Below the pieces are notes generated by a model. That model searched no databases. It saw only the letters and a list, made by a program, of their open reading frames with translations, and was not told where the DNA came from. A stretch of 64,000 nt of DNA from contig NZ_MCGQ01000030.1 in NCBI RefSeq assembly GCF_002242805.1, forward strand, positions 1 to 64,000, in the 5' to 3' direction. Below are positions 43,573 to 52,284 of this stretch, piece after piece. The stretch's first letter is position 1. Every line of letters starts with the position of its first letter. Position numbers and translations under genes: made by a program. This DNA comes from Streptomyces diastatochromogenes. Lineage in GTDB: Bacteria > Actinomycetota > Actinomycetes > Streptomycetales > Streptomycetaceae.

Positions 43573-45627
43573 TCAGGCGAGTACGGCGCGCGAGTCCAGG
43601 GCGAGGACGCCGCCGGGCTGCACGAGCAGGGGGTTGACCTCGATCTCTGCGATCTCGGGGTGGGCGGCGGCGAACGCGGTGATCGTCTCGATGGCCGCCG
43701 CGGCCGCGGTGACGTCGACGGGCGGGCGGCCGCGCACCCCGTCGAGCAGGGCGGCGGTGCGCAGTCCGCGCAGCAGGCTCAGGGCGCGGTCGGCGGGTAC
43801 GGGGGCCAGGGTGAAGGCGACGTCGTGCAGTGCCTCGGCCAGTACTCCGCCCAGGCCCACCATGGCGACCGGGCCGAAGCGCGGGTCCCGGTTGACGCCG
43901 ACGATCAGCTCGATGCCGTCGGTCAGGTCGGCCATCGCCTCCACGGAGTAGGAGGAGGCGCCGAGCCGGGCGTGCATCTCGCGGAACGCGGCGAGCAGTT
44001 CGCCGGGTCCGGCCAGGCCCAGTGCCACGCCGCCCGCGTCGGACTTGTGCAGCAGGTGGAGGGCCTTGAGGACGTAGGGGCCGGTGAACTCCTCGGCTGC
44101 GGCGAGCAGTTCCGCCTCGTCGTGGATCTCCCGGGCGGCGGGGAAGGCGAGTCCGGCCGCTTCCAGGGCCCTGCGTGTCTCCATGTAACCGCTCTCCCGG
44201 AGCGGTGACGCGGCCCGGGGAAGGGGTGTGACACCGGTGTCCGGTGTGCCGGGTGCCGTCGCGGCGAGGGCGCGGGCGGCGTCCTCGGTGGCGGCGAAGA
44301 CCGGGATGCCGGCCGAGGTGAGGGTGCGGCAGCTGGGGGACTCGGGGTACATCGACTGCACCACGAGGGGTTTCGCGGTGGCCCGGTGGCGGGCCGCGAT
44401 GAGGCGCGCGGCCGCCTGTTCCCCGTCCGCGAGTACCGTACCGCCTCCCCCGAGCCCGCCGTCGGCGGCCGCGTAGCCGCCGAAGTAGCCGGTCATCAGG
44501 ACGGCGTCGACCTCCTCGGCCGCGAGCAGCGCGGCGACGGTTTCCGCGTACGAGCCGGGGTCCTGCTCCCCCATTCCGGCGAGGTCCACCGGGTTGGCGA
44601 CGGCCGACTGTGCCCACAGGGCCTCCCGCAGGTGCTGCCGCGTCGGCTCCTGGAGTTCGGGCACGGTCAGGCCCGCCGCCTCGACGGCGTCGGCGGCGAC
44701 CACGCCGTGGCCGCCGCCGTCGGTGAGGACGGCGACCCGGCGGCCGGCCGACCGTCGCGCGCCGCTCAACGCGGCCAGGACGACGGTGAGTTCACGGGGC
44801 GTGGCGACCAGTTCCACACCGGCGTCATGGCAGGCCGCGGTGACGACGTCGGCGGAGGTGGTGAGCGCGCCGGTGTGCGACTGGGCGCTGCGTGCGGAGG
44901 CGTCGCCGCGTCCGCCGGTGAGCAGCACCACGGGCTTGCCGGCGTCGGCGGCCGCCTCGGCGAAGGCGCGTCCGTCGGCGAAGTCCTCCGCGTAGACCGC
45001 GATGGCGTTGGTGCCCTCGTGCCGGGCGCAGTCGGCGAGCAGGTCGACGAGGGTGACGTCGGCCTGGTTGCCGAGCGAGACGAAGCGGGAGAAGCCGAGG
45101 CCGTGCGGGCGGAAGCGGAGCTGGAGTTCGAGGGCGAGGTTGCCGCTCTGGCTGAGGAGCGCGATGCCGCCGGGTGCGAAGGTGTCGGAGGCCAGGAAGA
45201 GGTCCGTGGTGTTGTCGGCCAGGCCCAGGCAGTTGGGGCCGATCAGCACGGCACCGGCGGCGCGCACGCGTTCGGCGACGGCACGCTGGCGGGTGCGCCC
45301 CGCTTCGCCGGTCTCGGCGAACCCGGCGGTGATCGCGACGATCGCCCGGGCCCCGCACCGCAGCGCCTCGTCGACGGCGTCCTCGAAGCCGGCGGCGGGC
45401 ACGGAGACCACCGCCAGGTCGACGGGCTCGCCGATCGCGCTCAGGCTGGGGGCTGCGGTACGGCCGAGCACGGTGCCGCCACGCCGGTTGACCAGGTGCA
45501 CGGGGCGGCGGCCGTTCGCGCGGATGGCCTGGGCGGCGATGGCATGGCCGTACTTGGCCGGGTCGTCGCTGGCTCCGACGACGGCGACGGAGACGGGGTC
45601 GAAGAGGGCCGACAGGTCACGTCCCAT
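43573..45627 (-). CDS. ADP-forming acyl-CoA synthetase (fused alpha/beta, CoA-binding + ATP-grasp)
   Basis: This 684-residue enzyme has an N-terminal CoA-binding domain (FDPVSVAVVGASDDPAKYGH) and a succinyl-CoA-ligase-like domain with LIGPNCLG and the phosphorylated histidine in AQSHTGAL. A C-terminal ATP-grasp domain (EAAGLAFPAAREI, YVLKALHLLHKSDAGGVALG, VNPLLVQPGG) follows. It activates a carboxylic acid to its CoA thioester with ATP giving ADP and phosphate. This order (alpha then beta fused) is common in Streptomyces. It probably supplies the substrate to the two acyl-CoA dehydrogenases; only 1 nt separates it from the ferredoxin stop. Confidence 0.92.
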   Translation of the reverse strand: MGRDLSALFDPVSVAVVGASDDPAKYGHAIAAQAIRANGRRPVHLVNRRGGTVLGRTAAPSLSAIGEPVDLAVVSVPAAGFEDAVDEALRCGARAIVAITAGFAETGEAGRTRQRAVAERVRAAGAVLIGPNCLGLADNTTDLFLASDTFAPGGIALLSQSGNLALELQLRFRPHGLGFSRFVSLGNQADVTLVDLLADCARHEGTNAIAVYAEDFADGRAFAEAAADAGKPVVLLTGGRGDASARSAQSHTGALTTSADVVTAACHDAGVELVATPRELTVVLAALSGARRSAGRRVAVLTDGGGHGVVAADAVEAAGLTVPELQEPTRQHLREALWAQSAVANPVDLAGMGEQDPGSYAETVAALLAAEEVDAVLMTGYFGGYAAADGGLGGGGTVLADGEQAAARLIAARHRATAKPLVVQSMYPESPSCRTLTSAGIPVFAATEDAARALAATAPGTPDTGVTPLPRAASPLRESGYMETRRALEAAGLAFPAAREIHDEAELLAAAEEFTGPYVLKALHLLHKSDAGGVALGLAGPGELLAAFREMHARLGASSYSVEAMADLTDGIELIVGVNRDPRFGPVAMVGLGGVLAEALHDVAFTLAPVPADRALSLLRGLRTAALLDGVRGRPPVDVTAAAAAIETITAFAAAHPEIAEIEVNPLLVQPGGVLALDSRAVLA

Positions 45628-45628
45628 G

Positions 45629-45820
45629 TCACTTCACCAGCCGCAGCGCGGAGTTGGGGCAGGCGGCGACGGCTGCTTCGGCAGCGTCCGCGCCGCCCTG
45701 CGGGACGTCGTGCTCGCGCACCCGCGCGTAGCCCCACTCGTCGAGTTCGATCAGCTCGGGCGCGGGTTCGTGGCAGAGGCCGTAGCCCTGGCAGCGGGTG
45801 GAGTCCAGCAGGAGTTTCAT
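45629..45820 (-). CDS. 3Fe-4S ferredoxin
   Basis: This 63-residue ferredoxin has exactly three cysteines, Cys10, Cys16 and Cys54 (RCQGYGLC and ACP). A Tyr stands where a four-iron ferredoxin would have its second Cys, so a [3Fe-4S] cluster is expected. Such small ferredoxins commonly feed P450s or Rieske oxygenases in actinomycetes. It lies between the NuoF-like flavoprotein and the acyl-CoA synthetase, which makes it the natural partner of the flavoprotein, with either the Rieske oxygenase or the acyl-CoA dehydrogenases as the other partner. Confidence 0.92.
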   Translation of the reverse strand: MKLLLDSTRCQGYGLCHEPAPELIELDEWGYARVREHDVPQGGADAAEAAVAACPNSALRLVK

Positions 45821-45867
45821 GGCGGGGTCCTTTCGGTACGGCGGGGTGCGGGGCGGGGGCGGGGCGA

Positions 45868-45900
45868 GGGGTCCGGATGCGGGGCCGGGGTCCGGATGCG
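45868..45900. repeat. Direct repeat in the gap before the ferredoxin gene
   Basis: GGGGTCCGGATGCG is present at 45868-45881 and 45887-45900, followed by a degenerate GGCCGGACGCGG. They fill most of the 101-bp gap between the flavoprotein stop and the ferredoxin start, in a purine-rich context on the plus strand. Confidence 0.6.
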
Positions 45901-45921
45901 ACTTAGGAGGCCGGACGCGGC

Positions 45922-47187
45922 TCAGGGCACCGGCACCGTGAACCGGCGTCCGTCCTCAGGTGCCGCCCCCTCGCAGGCGGGGCAGCCAGAGCGGCGGTGG
46001 GCGTCGACGTGGTCGGGGAAGTGGGCGAGCAGGGTGGCGACGATGCGGGCGGCGGCGTCGAGCAGCCCGCAGGCCCCGCGGCCGGGCAGTTGCCGCGACC
46101 AGCGGTGCAGCTTGTCCGCCGCCTCGTCGCCCGCCTGGCCGCGAGCGACGGCCGTGAGGGTGCGGGCCAGTGCTCCGGTGCCGGAGACGCACACCCCGCA
46201 CTGCCGGGCGCTCTGTGCCGCGAGGTAGGCGGCGGCCTCCGTGGCCACGGCGACCGGGCAGTCCTCCGGATGCAGGAAGTGCAGCGCCCCGCAGCCGAGG
46301 CCTCCGCCGGCCGCGCGCAGGCGGTCGTGGTCGAGGGGAAGGTCCGTCCAGCCCGTGCCGTGCAGGCCGCCGAAGAGGCCGCCCAGCAGGACTGCCTGGG
46401 CTCTGCCGTGCCCGCACAGGTCGGCGAGGACCTTCAGGTGCGTACCGGCGGGCACCTCGGCCAGCGCGGACGCGCCACGGACTCCTGAGAGGGTCACCAG
46501 ATGGGTTCCGGCGACGGCGCCCGCGGCCTCGGGACGCGAGTACATCAGCGCGATGCGTGCGAGCGTCTCGACATTGGCCACAAGGGTGGGCGCGCCGCCG
46601 ACACCGCGCTCGAAGGGGCGCGGGGGTTTCGCCGTGGGCAGCGCCGGGCCGCCGTCGATGCGTCGTACGACCGCGGTCTCCTCCCCCGCGACGTAGGTGT
46701 GCTCCGTGCGTACGACGTCGATGCGCAGCCTGGGGGGACACTCGGCGAGGGCCCGGCGCACGGCCCGCTCGGCGGGACCGTCGGAGAGGTACACGCAGCC
46801 GCGCTCGGCGCCGGTCATGGCCGCGACCAGGCGGATGCCGTCCAGGACCACGTGCGGCCGGTGCCGCAGCAGCCAGCGGTCCTTCACCGAGCCCGGCTCG
46901 CCCTCCTCACCGTTGGCGACGACGACAGGTGGGCCCGGTGCGTCGCGGACGGCGTGGATCTTGACCGCGGTGGGGAAACCGGCCCCACCACGGCCGCGCA
47001 GCCCCACGGCGGCGATGCGGTCGAGCAACCGGTCGAGCAGCCGGTCGGGCGCGGTCAGGGGTGCGTAGCCGCCCGCGGCCAGGTACCGGGAGGCGTCCTC
47101 GCTGCCGCCGGACAGCCAGGCGCCGGACAGCAGCGGGGCGAGGAGGCCCGGCCGGCCTTCGGGGAGGAGGGAGAAGACGCCGGTCAT
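45922..47187 (-). CDS. NuoF-like NADH dehydrogenase flavoprotein (51-kDa subunit family, stand-alone)
   Basis: This 421-residue protein has NuoF/HoxF features: the FMN-binding GLRGRGGAGFPTAVK, NGEEGEPGSVKDRWLL, TYVAGEETAVVRRIDGG, an SLBB-like segment (VPAGTHLKVLADLCG), and a C-terminal cluster domain with QCGVC and further Cys residues. Complex I genes are absent, and the protein is transcribed with a ferredoxin. I infer an NADH:ferredoxin oxidoreductase-like module. It may feed the divergent Rieske oxygenase, which has no other reductase here, or pass electrons from the acyl-CoA dehydrogenases to NAD. Confidence 0.87.
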   Translation of the reverse strand: MTGVFSLLPEGRPGLLAPLLSGAWLSGGSEDASRYLAAGGYAPLTAPDRLLDRLLDRIAAVGLRGRGGAGFPTAVKIHAVRDAPGPPVVVANGEEGEPGSVKDRWLLRHRPHVVLDGIRLVAAMTGAERGCVYLSDGPAERAVRRALAECPPRLRIDVVRTEHTYVAGEETAVVRRIDGGPALPTAKPPRPFERGVGGAPTLVANVETLARIALMYSRPEAAGAVAGTHLVTLSGVRGASALAEVPAGTHLKVLADLCGHGRAQAVLLGGLFGGLHGTGWTDLPLDHDRLRAAGGGLGCGALHFLHPEDCPVAVATEAAAYLAAQSARQCGVCVSGTGALARTLTAVARGQAGDEAADKLHRWSRQLPGRGACGLLDAAARIVATLLAHFPDHVDAHRRSGCPACEGAAPEDGRRFTVPVP

Positions 47188-47612
47188 GCGGTGCTCCTGG
47201 GGTCGCGGTGGCTGGAGGGGACGGTGTAGTCGCGGTCTCTCAGCCGCACCAGCGCCCGTTCCAGATCCCGCCGTTGCGTGGCGGTGCGCACGTATCCGGC
47301 CCCGGGCAGGCCGATCAGCATGCGGTGGTGGTCGAGGACGACCTCACCGGCCACCAGCGCCGGCCGCGGGTCGGCGGTGGCGGTCGGCGCGGCGGCCTCG
47401 ACGACCAGGTCGGTGACTTCGCTGAGGTAGCGCAGCCAGCCGCGTTGCGTGCCGCGCAGCACGAGCCGCTCGACGCGGTGCCGCTCGGCGGCGACGAGGG
47501 CCGCCGGCGGGCGGTGGTCCGCCGGGGCGCGCAGGGCGGCCACCGCGGCGGGCAGTTCCTGTTCGGGCTCCGGCGTGAGACCGAGCCAGACGAGACTTCG
47601 GCGAGCGCTCAT
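47184..47612 (-). CDS. Hypothetical protein, first gene of the leftward amine/acyl-CoA operon
   Basis: This 142-residue soluble protein is of unknown family: MSARRSLVWLGLTPEPEQEL, then helices and strands such as RGWLRYLSEVTDLVVEA and VLDHHRMLIGLPGAGYVRTA. No cofactor motif is visible. ATG 47612 starts after a long non-coding-like stretch and is followed by normal codon use; the stop overlaps the flavoprotein ATG (ATGA). Tight coupling suggests a small partner of the NuoF-like protein. Confidence 0.7.
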   Translation of the reverse strand: MSARRSLVWLGLTPEPEQELPAAVAALRAPADHRPPAALVAAERHRVERLVLRGTQRGWLRYLSEVTDLVVEAAAPTATADPRPALVAGEVVLDHHRMLIGLPGAGYVRTATQRRDLERALVRLRDRDYTVPSSHRDPRSTA

Positions 47613-47815
47613 GGGTGCCTCCGGGGGCGCACCGTCCCCGGGTGGTCCGGAGAACGGGGTGGCGCGGCGACGGCGTGGACGGGGATGCTCCGGCACCGCG
47701 ACGAGAGGGGTGGGGAGCTGTGCGAGCCCGGCCGGGACCGGGCGTGGCGTGGACGGCGACGGAGGGTGTCCGGACCGGTGCGAGATGCACGGTCGTCCGC
47801 CTACCACGAGACTAA

Positions 47816-47831
47816 CTAACTAATTAGTCAG
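47816..47831. promoter_or_regulatory. TetR-type operator 1
   Basis: CTAACTAATTAGTCAG is a 16-bp dyad (arms match at 5 of 6 outer positions around AATT), preceded by another ACTAA unit. It resembles operator 2 (shared outer AGTCAG and ACTAA elements) and lies on the side of the leftward operon. Confidence 0.6.
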
Positions 47832-47835
47832 CCCA

Positions 47836-47888
47836 CAAGTCTTGACTTGATCCCGCCGCGGTCGCACTCTGACTAACCAATCAGTCAG
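47836..47888 (+). promoter_or_regulatory. Rightward promoter with overlapping dyads (TetR-type operator 2)
   Basis: TTGACT (47842-47847) and CACTCT about 17 bp later form a promoter-like pair pointing at the Rieske gene. CAAGTCTTGACTTG (47836-47849) is a perfect 6-bp-arm dyad over the -35. CTGACTAACCAATCAGTCAG (47869-47888) has perfect 6-bp outer arms over the expected start point. Confidence 0.6.
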
Positions 47889-48030
47889 CCGGATCCCGGC
47901 AGGTCCGGACGGCTCAGCCGATGCGTACGCCTCTCCTGACCCCTACGCCTCGCCTGACGCCGTACCTGCCGTCCGTTCCGGGCACAGCCTCACCGCCCAT
48001 CGCCGCCGCCGCGGCGCGGAGGAGGACCCC

Positions 48031-49209
48031 ATGCACCCCTCGCCCACCCGGGCAGCCGACACCGTCTCCGCTGCCCCGCCGGAACCGCCCCCCGAGCACC
48101 CCGGGGAAGCCCTGCCGGCCCGCTACTACACGGATCCGGCCGTCGCCGAGGCCGAGACCGAGCGCATCTTCGCCAAGTCCTGGCAGCTCGTCTGCCACGA
48201 ATCCGACCTCCCCGGACCCGGCGCACGCCTCACCGCCACCGCCGCCGGCCGGGAGGTGCTGGTCGTCCGCACCGAGGACGGCGGCCTCGCCGCCCACCTC
48301 AACGTCTGCCGGCACCGGGGCACCCGCCTGGTCACCGCACCGGAGCCGTCCGGCAAGGCGATCCGCTGCCCGTACCACGGCTGGACCTACAAGCTCGACG
48401 GACGGCTCGTCGGTGCCCCCGAGGCGCGCCGGATCCCCTGCCTGGACAAGCCCCGGCTCGGACTGCACCCGGTCAACGTGGAGTCCTTCCTCGGGTTCGT
48501 CTTCGTCAACCTCGACATGGAGGCGACCCCGCTCGCGGAGAGCTGCGCCGGGCTCGCCCAGGCCGTCGGCCACTACGCCGGGCCCGGCCTCATCCCCGTC
48601 GGAAAGCACCGCATCCACGACCTGGCGGGCGGCGAGCAGCAGAACGCCAACTGGAAGGTGATCGTCGACAACTATCTGGAGGGCTACCACGTCCCCGTCG
48701 CCCACCCCGCGCTCATGCGGCTGCTGGACTACCAGGCGTACACGGTGGACGTTCAGCAGAACTACGTCCTGTTCGAGTCCCCGCTGCGCGACAAGCCCTC
48801 CTCGAACTGGACCGAGCGGCTCTACCAGCGCCTCGCGACCCCGATGCCGGGGCTGACCGAGGCCGACCGGCGCGTGTGGCGGTACGCCGTGATCTATCCG
48901 AACACGCTCATCGACTTCTACCCTGACCACGTGCTCGCGTGGACCGCCCTGCCCACCGCCCAGGACCGGGCGGCGATCCCCGGCGGCTTCTACACCCGGC
49001 ACGGGGAGAGCGTCCGCACCCGGCTTGCCCGGCGGCTGAACATCCACATCGGCTGGGTCACCAACGACGAGGACGCCGAGCTGGTGGAACGCGTGCAGGC
49101 CGGCCTGACCACGCCCGGTTTCGAGCCGGGACCGCTGTCGCAGCGCGAGGCCGCCGTCGGCTGGTTCGCCCGCCGGGTCCGGGACGACCTGGAGGGGGAC
49201 ACCCGGTGA
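48031..49209 (+). CDS. Rieske non-heme iron oxygenase, quaternary-amine-type catalytic subunit
   Basis: This 392-residue oxygenase binds a [2Fe-2S] Rieske cluster through Cys93-x-His95 (CRHRGT) and Cys113-x2-His116 (CPYHGW). The mononuclear iron ligands are His220, His225 (NYLEGYHVPVAH) and probably Asp346 or Asp348. The residue three before His220, which bridges the two centres, is Glu217 where ring dioxygenases have Asp. Glu at this place is known for carnitine monooxygenase CntA and relatives, so an N-methylated or quaternary amine substrate is inferred. No beta subunit or dedicated reductase is adjacent. It heads the transporter/amine-oxidase operon. Confidence 0.9.
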   Translation: MHPSPTRAADTVSAAPPEPPPEHPGEALPARYYTDPAVAEAETERIFAKSWQLVCHESDLPGPGARLTATAAGREVLVVRTEDGGLAAHLNVCRHRGTRLVTAPEPSGKAIRCPYHGWTYKLDGRLVGAPEARRIPCLDKPRLGLHPVNVESFLGFVFVNLDMEATPLAESCAGLAQAVGHYAGPGLIPVGKHRIHDLAGGEQQNANWKVIVDNYLEGYHVPVAHPALMRLLDYQAYTVDVQQNYVLFESPLRDKPSSNWTERLYQRLATPMPGLTEADRRVWRYAVIYPNTLIDFYPDHVLAWTALPTAQDRAAIPGGFYTRHGESVRTRLARRLNIHIGWVTNDEDAELVERVQAGLTTPGFEPGPLSQREAAVGWFARRVRDDLEGDTR

Positions 49210-49379
49210 CGCCCTCCCGCACGCTGTACGCCGTACGCCTTCCGTCGGGCTTACCCCTCTCCTTCTGAGCACACCAGCACCCTCCCCAGACCGGTCTTCA
49301 CTACGGAGTCAGGGCCTCCGTGAGCCGACCAGCCGGTCCGCCCTGGACTTGTGCCGTTCCTCGACGGAGAGGACGCTCC

Positions 49380-50507
49380 ATGTCCCCCGAGGTATCCCCA
49401 CCCCCGCCCCGCCGCGCCGTGCTACGGGCAGGCGCCTACGGCCTGCTCGGTGCGGCGGCCGCGGGCTGCGGGTTCATGCCCGCGAAAACACCCGACGCCC
49501 AGCAGCTCGCCCCGGTCAAGGCGCGCGTCGACGGCGATCTCGTCTACTTCAACTGGGCCGACTTCGTCGACCCGTCCGTGTTCAAGGGGTTCGAGAAGGA
49601 GTACGGCGTCAAGGTCATCCAGTCGAACTTCGACTCGATGGAAGGCATGGTCGCCAAGCTCAACGCCGGAAACCGCTACGACATCGTCTTCCCCACCGCC
49701 AAATGGGCCCAGCGCCTGGTCCGCGGCGGCCGGCTGCGCCGTATCGACCACACCCAACTCACCAACGCGCACGCCATATTCGGCACGTACGCGTACTTCG
49801 CCGATCCCTGGTACGACCCCGGCTCCGCGCACACGGTCCCCTTCACCGCGTACAAGACCGGCATCGGCTGGCGCCGCGACCGGATCGGTGAACTGACCGG
49901 ATCCTGGCGGGACCTGTGGAGCGACAAGGCCGAGGGCAAGGTCTTCCTGCTCGACGACCGCGACGAGGTCCTCGGCATGGGCGCCCTCGCACTCGGTCTG
50001 CCCGTCAGCACCGGGGACACCGGTGACCTCGACCGCATCACCTCACTGCTGAGCACGCTGCGCCCGCGGCTGCGCGGCTTCTCCAGCGACAGCTACAACA
50101 ACCTTCTCAACGGCAACGCGGTCATGACCCAGGCCTGGAGCGGGGACATGGCCGCCATGCTCAACCAGGCCAAGGACCCCTCCGTGTTCGGCTTCGAGGC
50201 CCCGAGGGAGGGCACGCCGATCAACTCCGATTGCTACGCCATTCCCTGGAACGCCCCGCACCCCGGCACGGCGATGCTGTTCATCGACTACATGCTGCGG
50301 CCGGAGAACGTGAAGAAGAACATCGAGTACATCGGCTACCCGATGCCGGTGGCCGGCTCCGAGAAGACCTACGCCGAGCTGGTCAAGCCGTTCCCCGAGT
50401 GCCTGGTCACCGAGGACGACCTGAAGGCGGACCTGTTCTTCCGCAACGGCGGCCGCGCGGCGGAGGACGCCCGCGACACCGCCTGGACGCATGTGAAGGC
50501 GGGCTGA
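49380..50507 (+). CDS. potD: Polyamine-type ABC transporter substrate-binding lipoprotein (PotD-like)
   Basis: This 375-residue binding protein has a twin-arginine-like PRRAVLRAG followed by a hydrophobic stretch and lipobox AAAAGC, so it is exported and lipid-anchored. The mature part begins LVYFNWADFVDPSVFKGFEK, a typical PotD/PotF opening with the aromatic and acidic residues that bind diamines, and continues with VPFTAYKTGIGWRRD and YPMPVAGSE. The ligand may be putrescine, spermidine or a related amine. 170 bp separate it from the Rieske gene. Confidence 0.93.
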   Translation: MSPEVSPPPPRRAVLRAGAYGLLGAAAAGCGFMPAKTPDAQQLAPVKARVDGDLVYFNWADFVDPSVFKGFEKEYGVKVIQSNFDSMEGMVAKLNAGNRYDIVFPTAKWAQRLVRGGRLRRIDHTQLTNAHAIFGTYAYFADPWYDPGSAHTVPFTAYKTGIGWRRDRIGELTGSWRDLWSDKAEGKVFLLDDRDEVLGMGALALGLPVSTGDTGDLDRITSLLSTLRPRLRGFSSDSYNNLLNGNAVMTQAWSGDMAAMLNQAKDPSVFGFEAPREGTPINSDCYAIPWNAPHPGTAMLFIDYMLRPENVKKNIEYIGYPMPVAGSEKTYAELVKPFPECLVTEDDLKADLFFRNGGRAAEDARDTAWTHVKAG

Positions 50508-50509
50508 CC

Positions 50510-51403
50510 ATGGCACTCTTCCGCCCCGCTTCCCGCACCGGCCGCCGGGACACCACCGGAAACCGGATGTGGGTCTGGTTCATGCTGCCGGGCACGCTGT
50601 GGATGACCGGCTTCCTGATCGCCTCGCTGGTCCTCGTCGCCGTCCTCGCGGTCGGCACCACCGACGACCTCGGCAACCCGCGCTTCGGCTTCGATCTGTC
50701 CGGCGTACGCGCCCTCGCCGATCCCGCCTACACGGAAGTCCTGGCCCGCTCACTCGGCTACGCCCTGCTCACCTGCGCGATCTGCCTGCTGATCGCCTAC
50801 CCGGTGGCGTACACCATCGCCCTGTACGGCGGACGGTACAAGCACGCGCTGATCGCCGCGATCGTCGTGCCGTTCTTCGCCAACTACCTGGTGCGGATGT
50901 ACGGCTGGTCGGTCGTCCTCTCCGACGACGGGCCCGTGCTGCGCGCCCTGCGCGCGGTGGGGCTGGCCGACGGGAGCACGAAGATCCTCAACACCGGCGT
51001 CGGCGTCGTCGCGGGACTCGTCTACGGCTTCGTCGTCTTCATGATCATCCCGCTGTACGCGGCCCTGGAACGCCTGGACGTCTCCCTCATCGAGGCCGGC
51101 CGCGACCTCTACGGCGGCCCGGTCCGCACCTTCCTCTACGTCACCCTGCCCGCCACCCGGCAGGGCGCGGCGGCCGGACTCGTGCTGGTCTTCCTGCCCG
51201 CCATGGGCGACTTCGTCAGCGCACAGCTCATGGGAGGACCGGACCAGATCATGATCGGCAACCTCATCCAGGACAAGTTCTTCCAGGGCCAGAACTGGCC
51301 GCTGGGCTCCGCGCTCACCATGCTGCTGATGCTGGTGCTGCTGATCGGGATGTTCGGCTATCTGCGGCGCACCCGCAAGGACGAGGCGGAGGCCCGCCGA
51401 TGA
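50510..51403 (+). CDS. potB: Polyamine-type ABC transporter permease (PotB-like)
   Basis: This 297-residue inner-membrane subunit has six hydrophobic helices. The first is WFMLPGTLWMTGFLIASLVL. The EAA-type coupling loop reads LEAGRDL-like in LIEAGRDLYGGPVRTFLYVT, and PAMGDFVSAQLMGGPD before the last helices is typical of PotB. ATG 50510 lies 2 bp after the potD stop, and the stop overlaps the potC ATG (ATGA). It pairs with PotC to form the channel. Confidence 0.93.
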   Translation: MALFRPASRTGRRDTTGNRMWVWFMLPGTLWMTGFLIASLVLVAVLAVGTTDDLGNPRFGFDLSGVRALADPAYTEVLARSLGYALLTCAICLLIAYPVAYTIALYGGRYKHALIAAIVVPFFANYLVRMYGWSVVLSDDGPVLRALRAVGLADGSTKILNTGVGVVAGLVYGFVVFMIIPLYAALERLDVSLIEAGRDLYGGPVRTFLYVTLPATRQGAAAGLVLVFLPAMGDFVSAQLMGGPDQIMIGNLIQDKFFQGQNWPLGSALTMLLMLVLLIGMFGYLRRTRKDEAEARR

Positions 51404-52281
51404 CCATCGTCAAGCTGCCCTCCGCCACCGCCCCCTCCCGGCCGACCGCCCGTAACCGCACGCGGCGCGGCCGTGCCGACCGCAAGCCGCGGATCCTGAT
51501 CGCGGTCACCGGCCTCTTCTTCGCCCTGCTCTATCTCCCCATCGCCGTCGTCGCCCTCTTCTCCTTCAACTCCAAGAAGTCCCTGACCGTCTTCGGCGGG
51601 TTCAGCCTGCGCTGGTACCGGGCCTTCGTCCACGACGACGTCCTCATCTCGTCGCTCGGCACCAGCCTGCGGATCTCCCTGGTGGCGATGGCCGGTTCGG
51701 TCGTCCTCGGAGTGGCGCTGGCGCTCGGTCTGGTCCGCTGCCGCACCCGGCTCGGCTCGCTGGCCGGCCTGATCATGCTGGTGCCGCTGATCACGCCGGA
51801 GATCGTCACGGGCGTGGCGTCGATGCTGCTGTTCAAGGGCCTGGGCGTGGCCCTGTCCACCGGCACGGTGATGCTCGCCGAGATCACCTTCTCCATCTCC
51901 TACGTGACGGTCATCCTCCGGTCCCGGGTGGCCGCGCTGAACCCGGAGGTGGAGGAGGCCGCGATGGACCTCGGCGCCACCCGGTGGCAGGCGGTCCGTC
52001 TGGTGACCCTGCCGGCCCTGCTCCCGGCTGTGCTGGCCAGCGCCGTGCTGATCTTCGCGCTCGTCTTCGACGACTTCGTCCTCGCGTACTTCACCACCGG
52101 CGTCGACCCCCAGCCGCTGTCGGTGCGGATCTACTCGGCGATCCGCTTCGGGGTGCAGCCGACCATCAACGCGGTCGGCACGCTGATGCTCGCGGGATCC
52201 ATCGCCCTGATCGCCCTCGCCCTGTTCATCCCGCGCCTCTTCGGCCGCCGCGGCGGCCTCGACATCCTCTCCGGAGAGTGA
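51400..52281 (+). CDS. potC: Polyamine-type ABC transporter permease (PotC-like)
   Basis: This 293-residue membrane protein has six helices and starts with an Arg-rich cytoplasmic tail. The segments LLYLPIAVVALFSFNSKKSL and FGGFSLRWYRAFVHDD are hallmark PotC/YdcV sequence, and the coupling loop is EEAAMDLGATRWQAVRLVTL. ATG 51400 overlaps the potB stop. It forms the heterodimeric permease with PotB. Confidence 0.94.
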   Translation: MTIVKLPSATAPSRPTARNRTRRGRADRKPRILIAVTGLFFALLYLPIAVVALFSFNSKKSLTVFGGFSLRWYRAFVHDDVLISSLGTSLRISLVAMAGSVVLGVALALGLVRCRTRLGSLAGLIMLVPLITPEIVTGVASMLLFKGLGVALSTGTVMLAEITFSISYVTVILRSRVAALNPEVEEAAMDLGATRWQAVRLVTLPALLPAVLASAVLIFALVFDDFVLAYFTTGVDPQPLSVRIYSAIRFGVQPTINAVGTLMLAGSIALIALALFIPRLFGRRGGLDILSGE

Positions 52282-52284
52282 TCC

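Larger units (their letters stand above)
47613..48030. promoter_or_regulatory. Divergent control region of the amine/acyl-CoA divergon
   Basis: This 418-bp gap separates the leftward operon from the Rieske oxygenase gene. Its centre (47810-47890) is unusually A/T-rich for this chromosome and contains all dyads described separately. The flanks are plain GC-rich leader sequence; GGAGGAGG lies just before the Rieske ATG. Confidence 0.7.
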
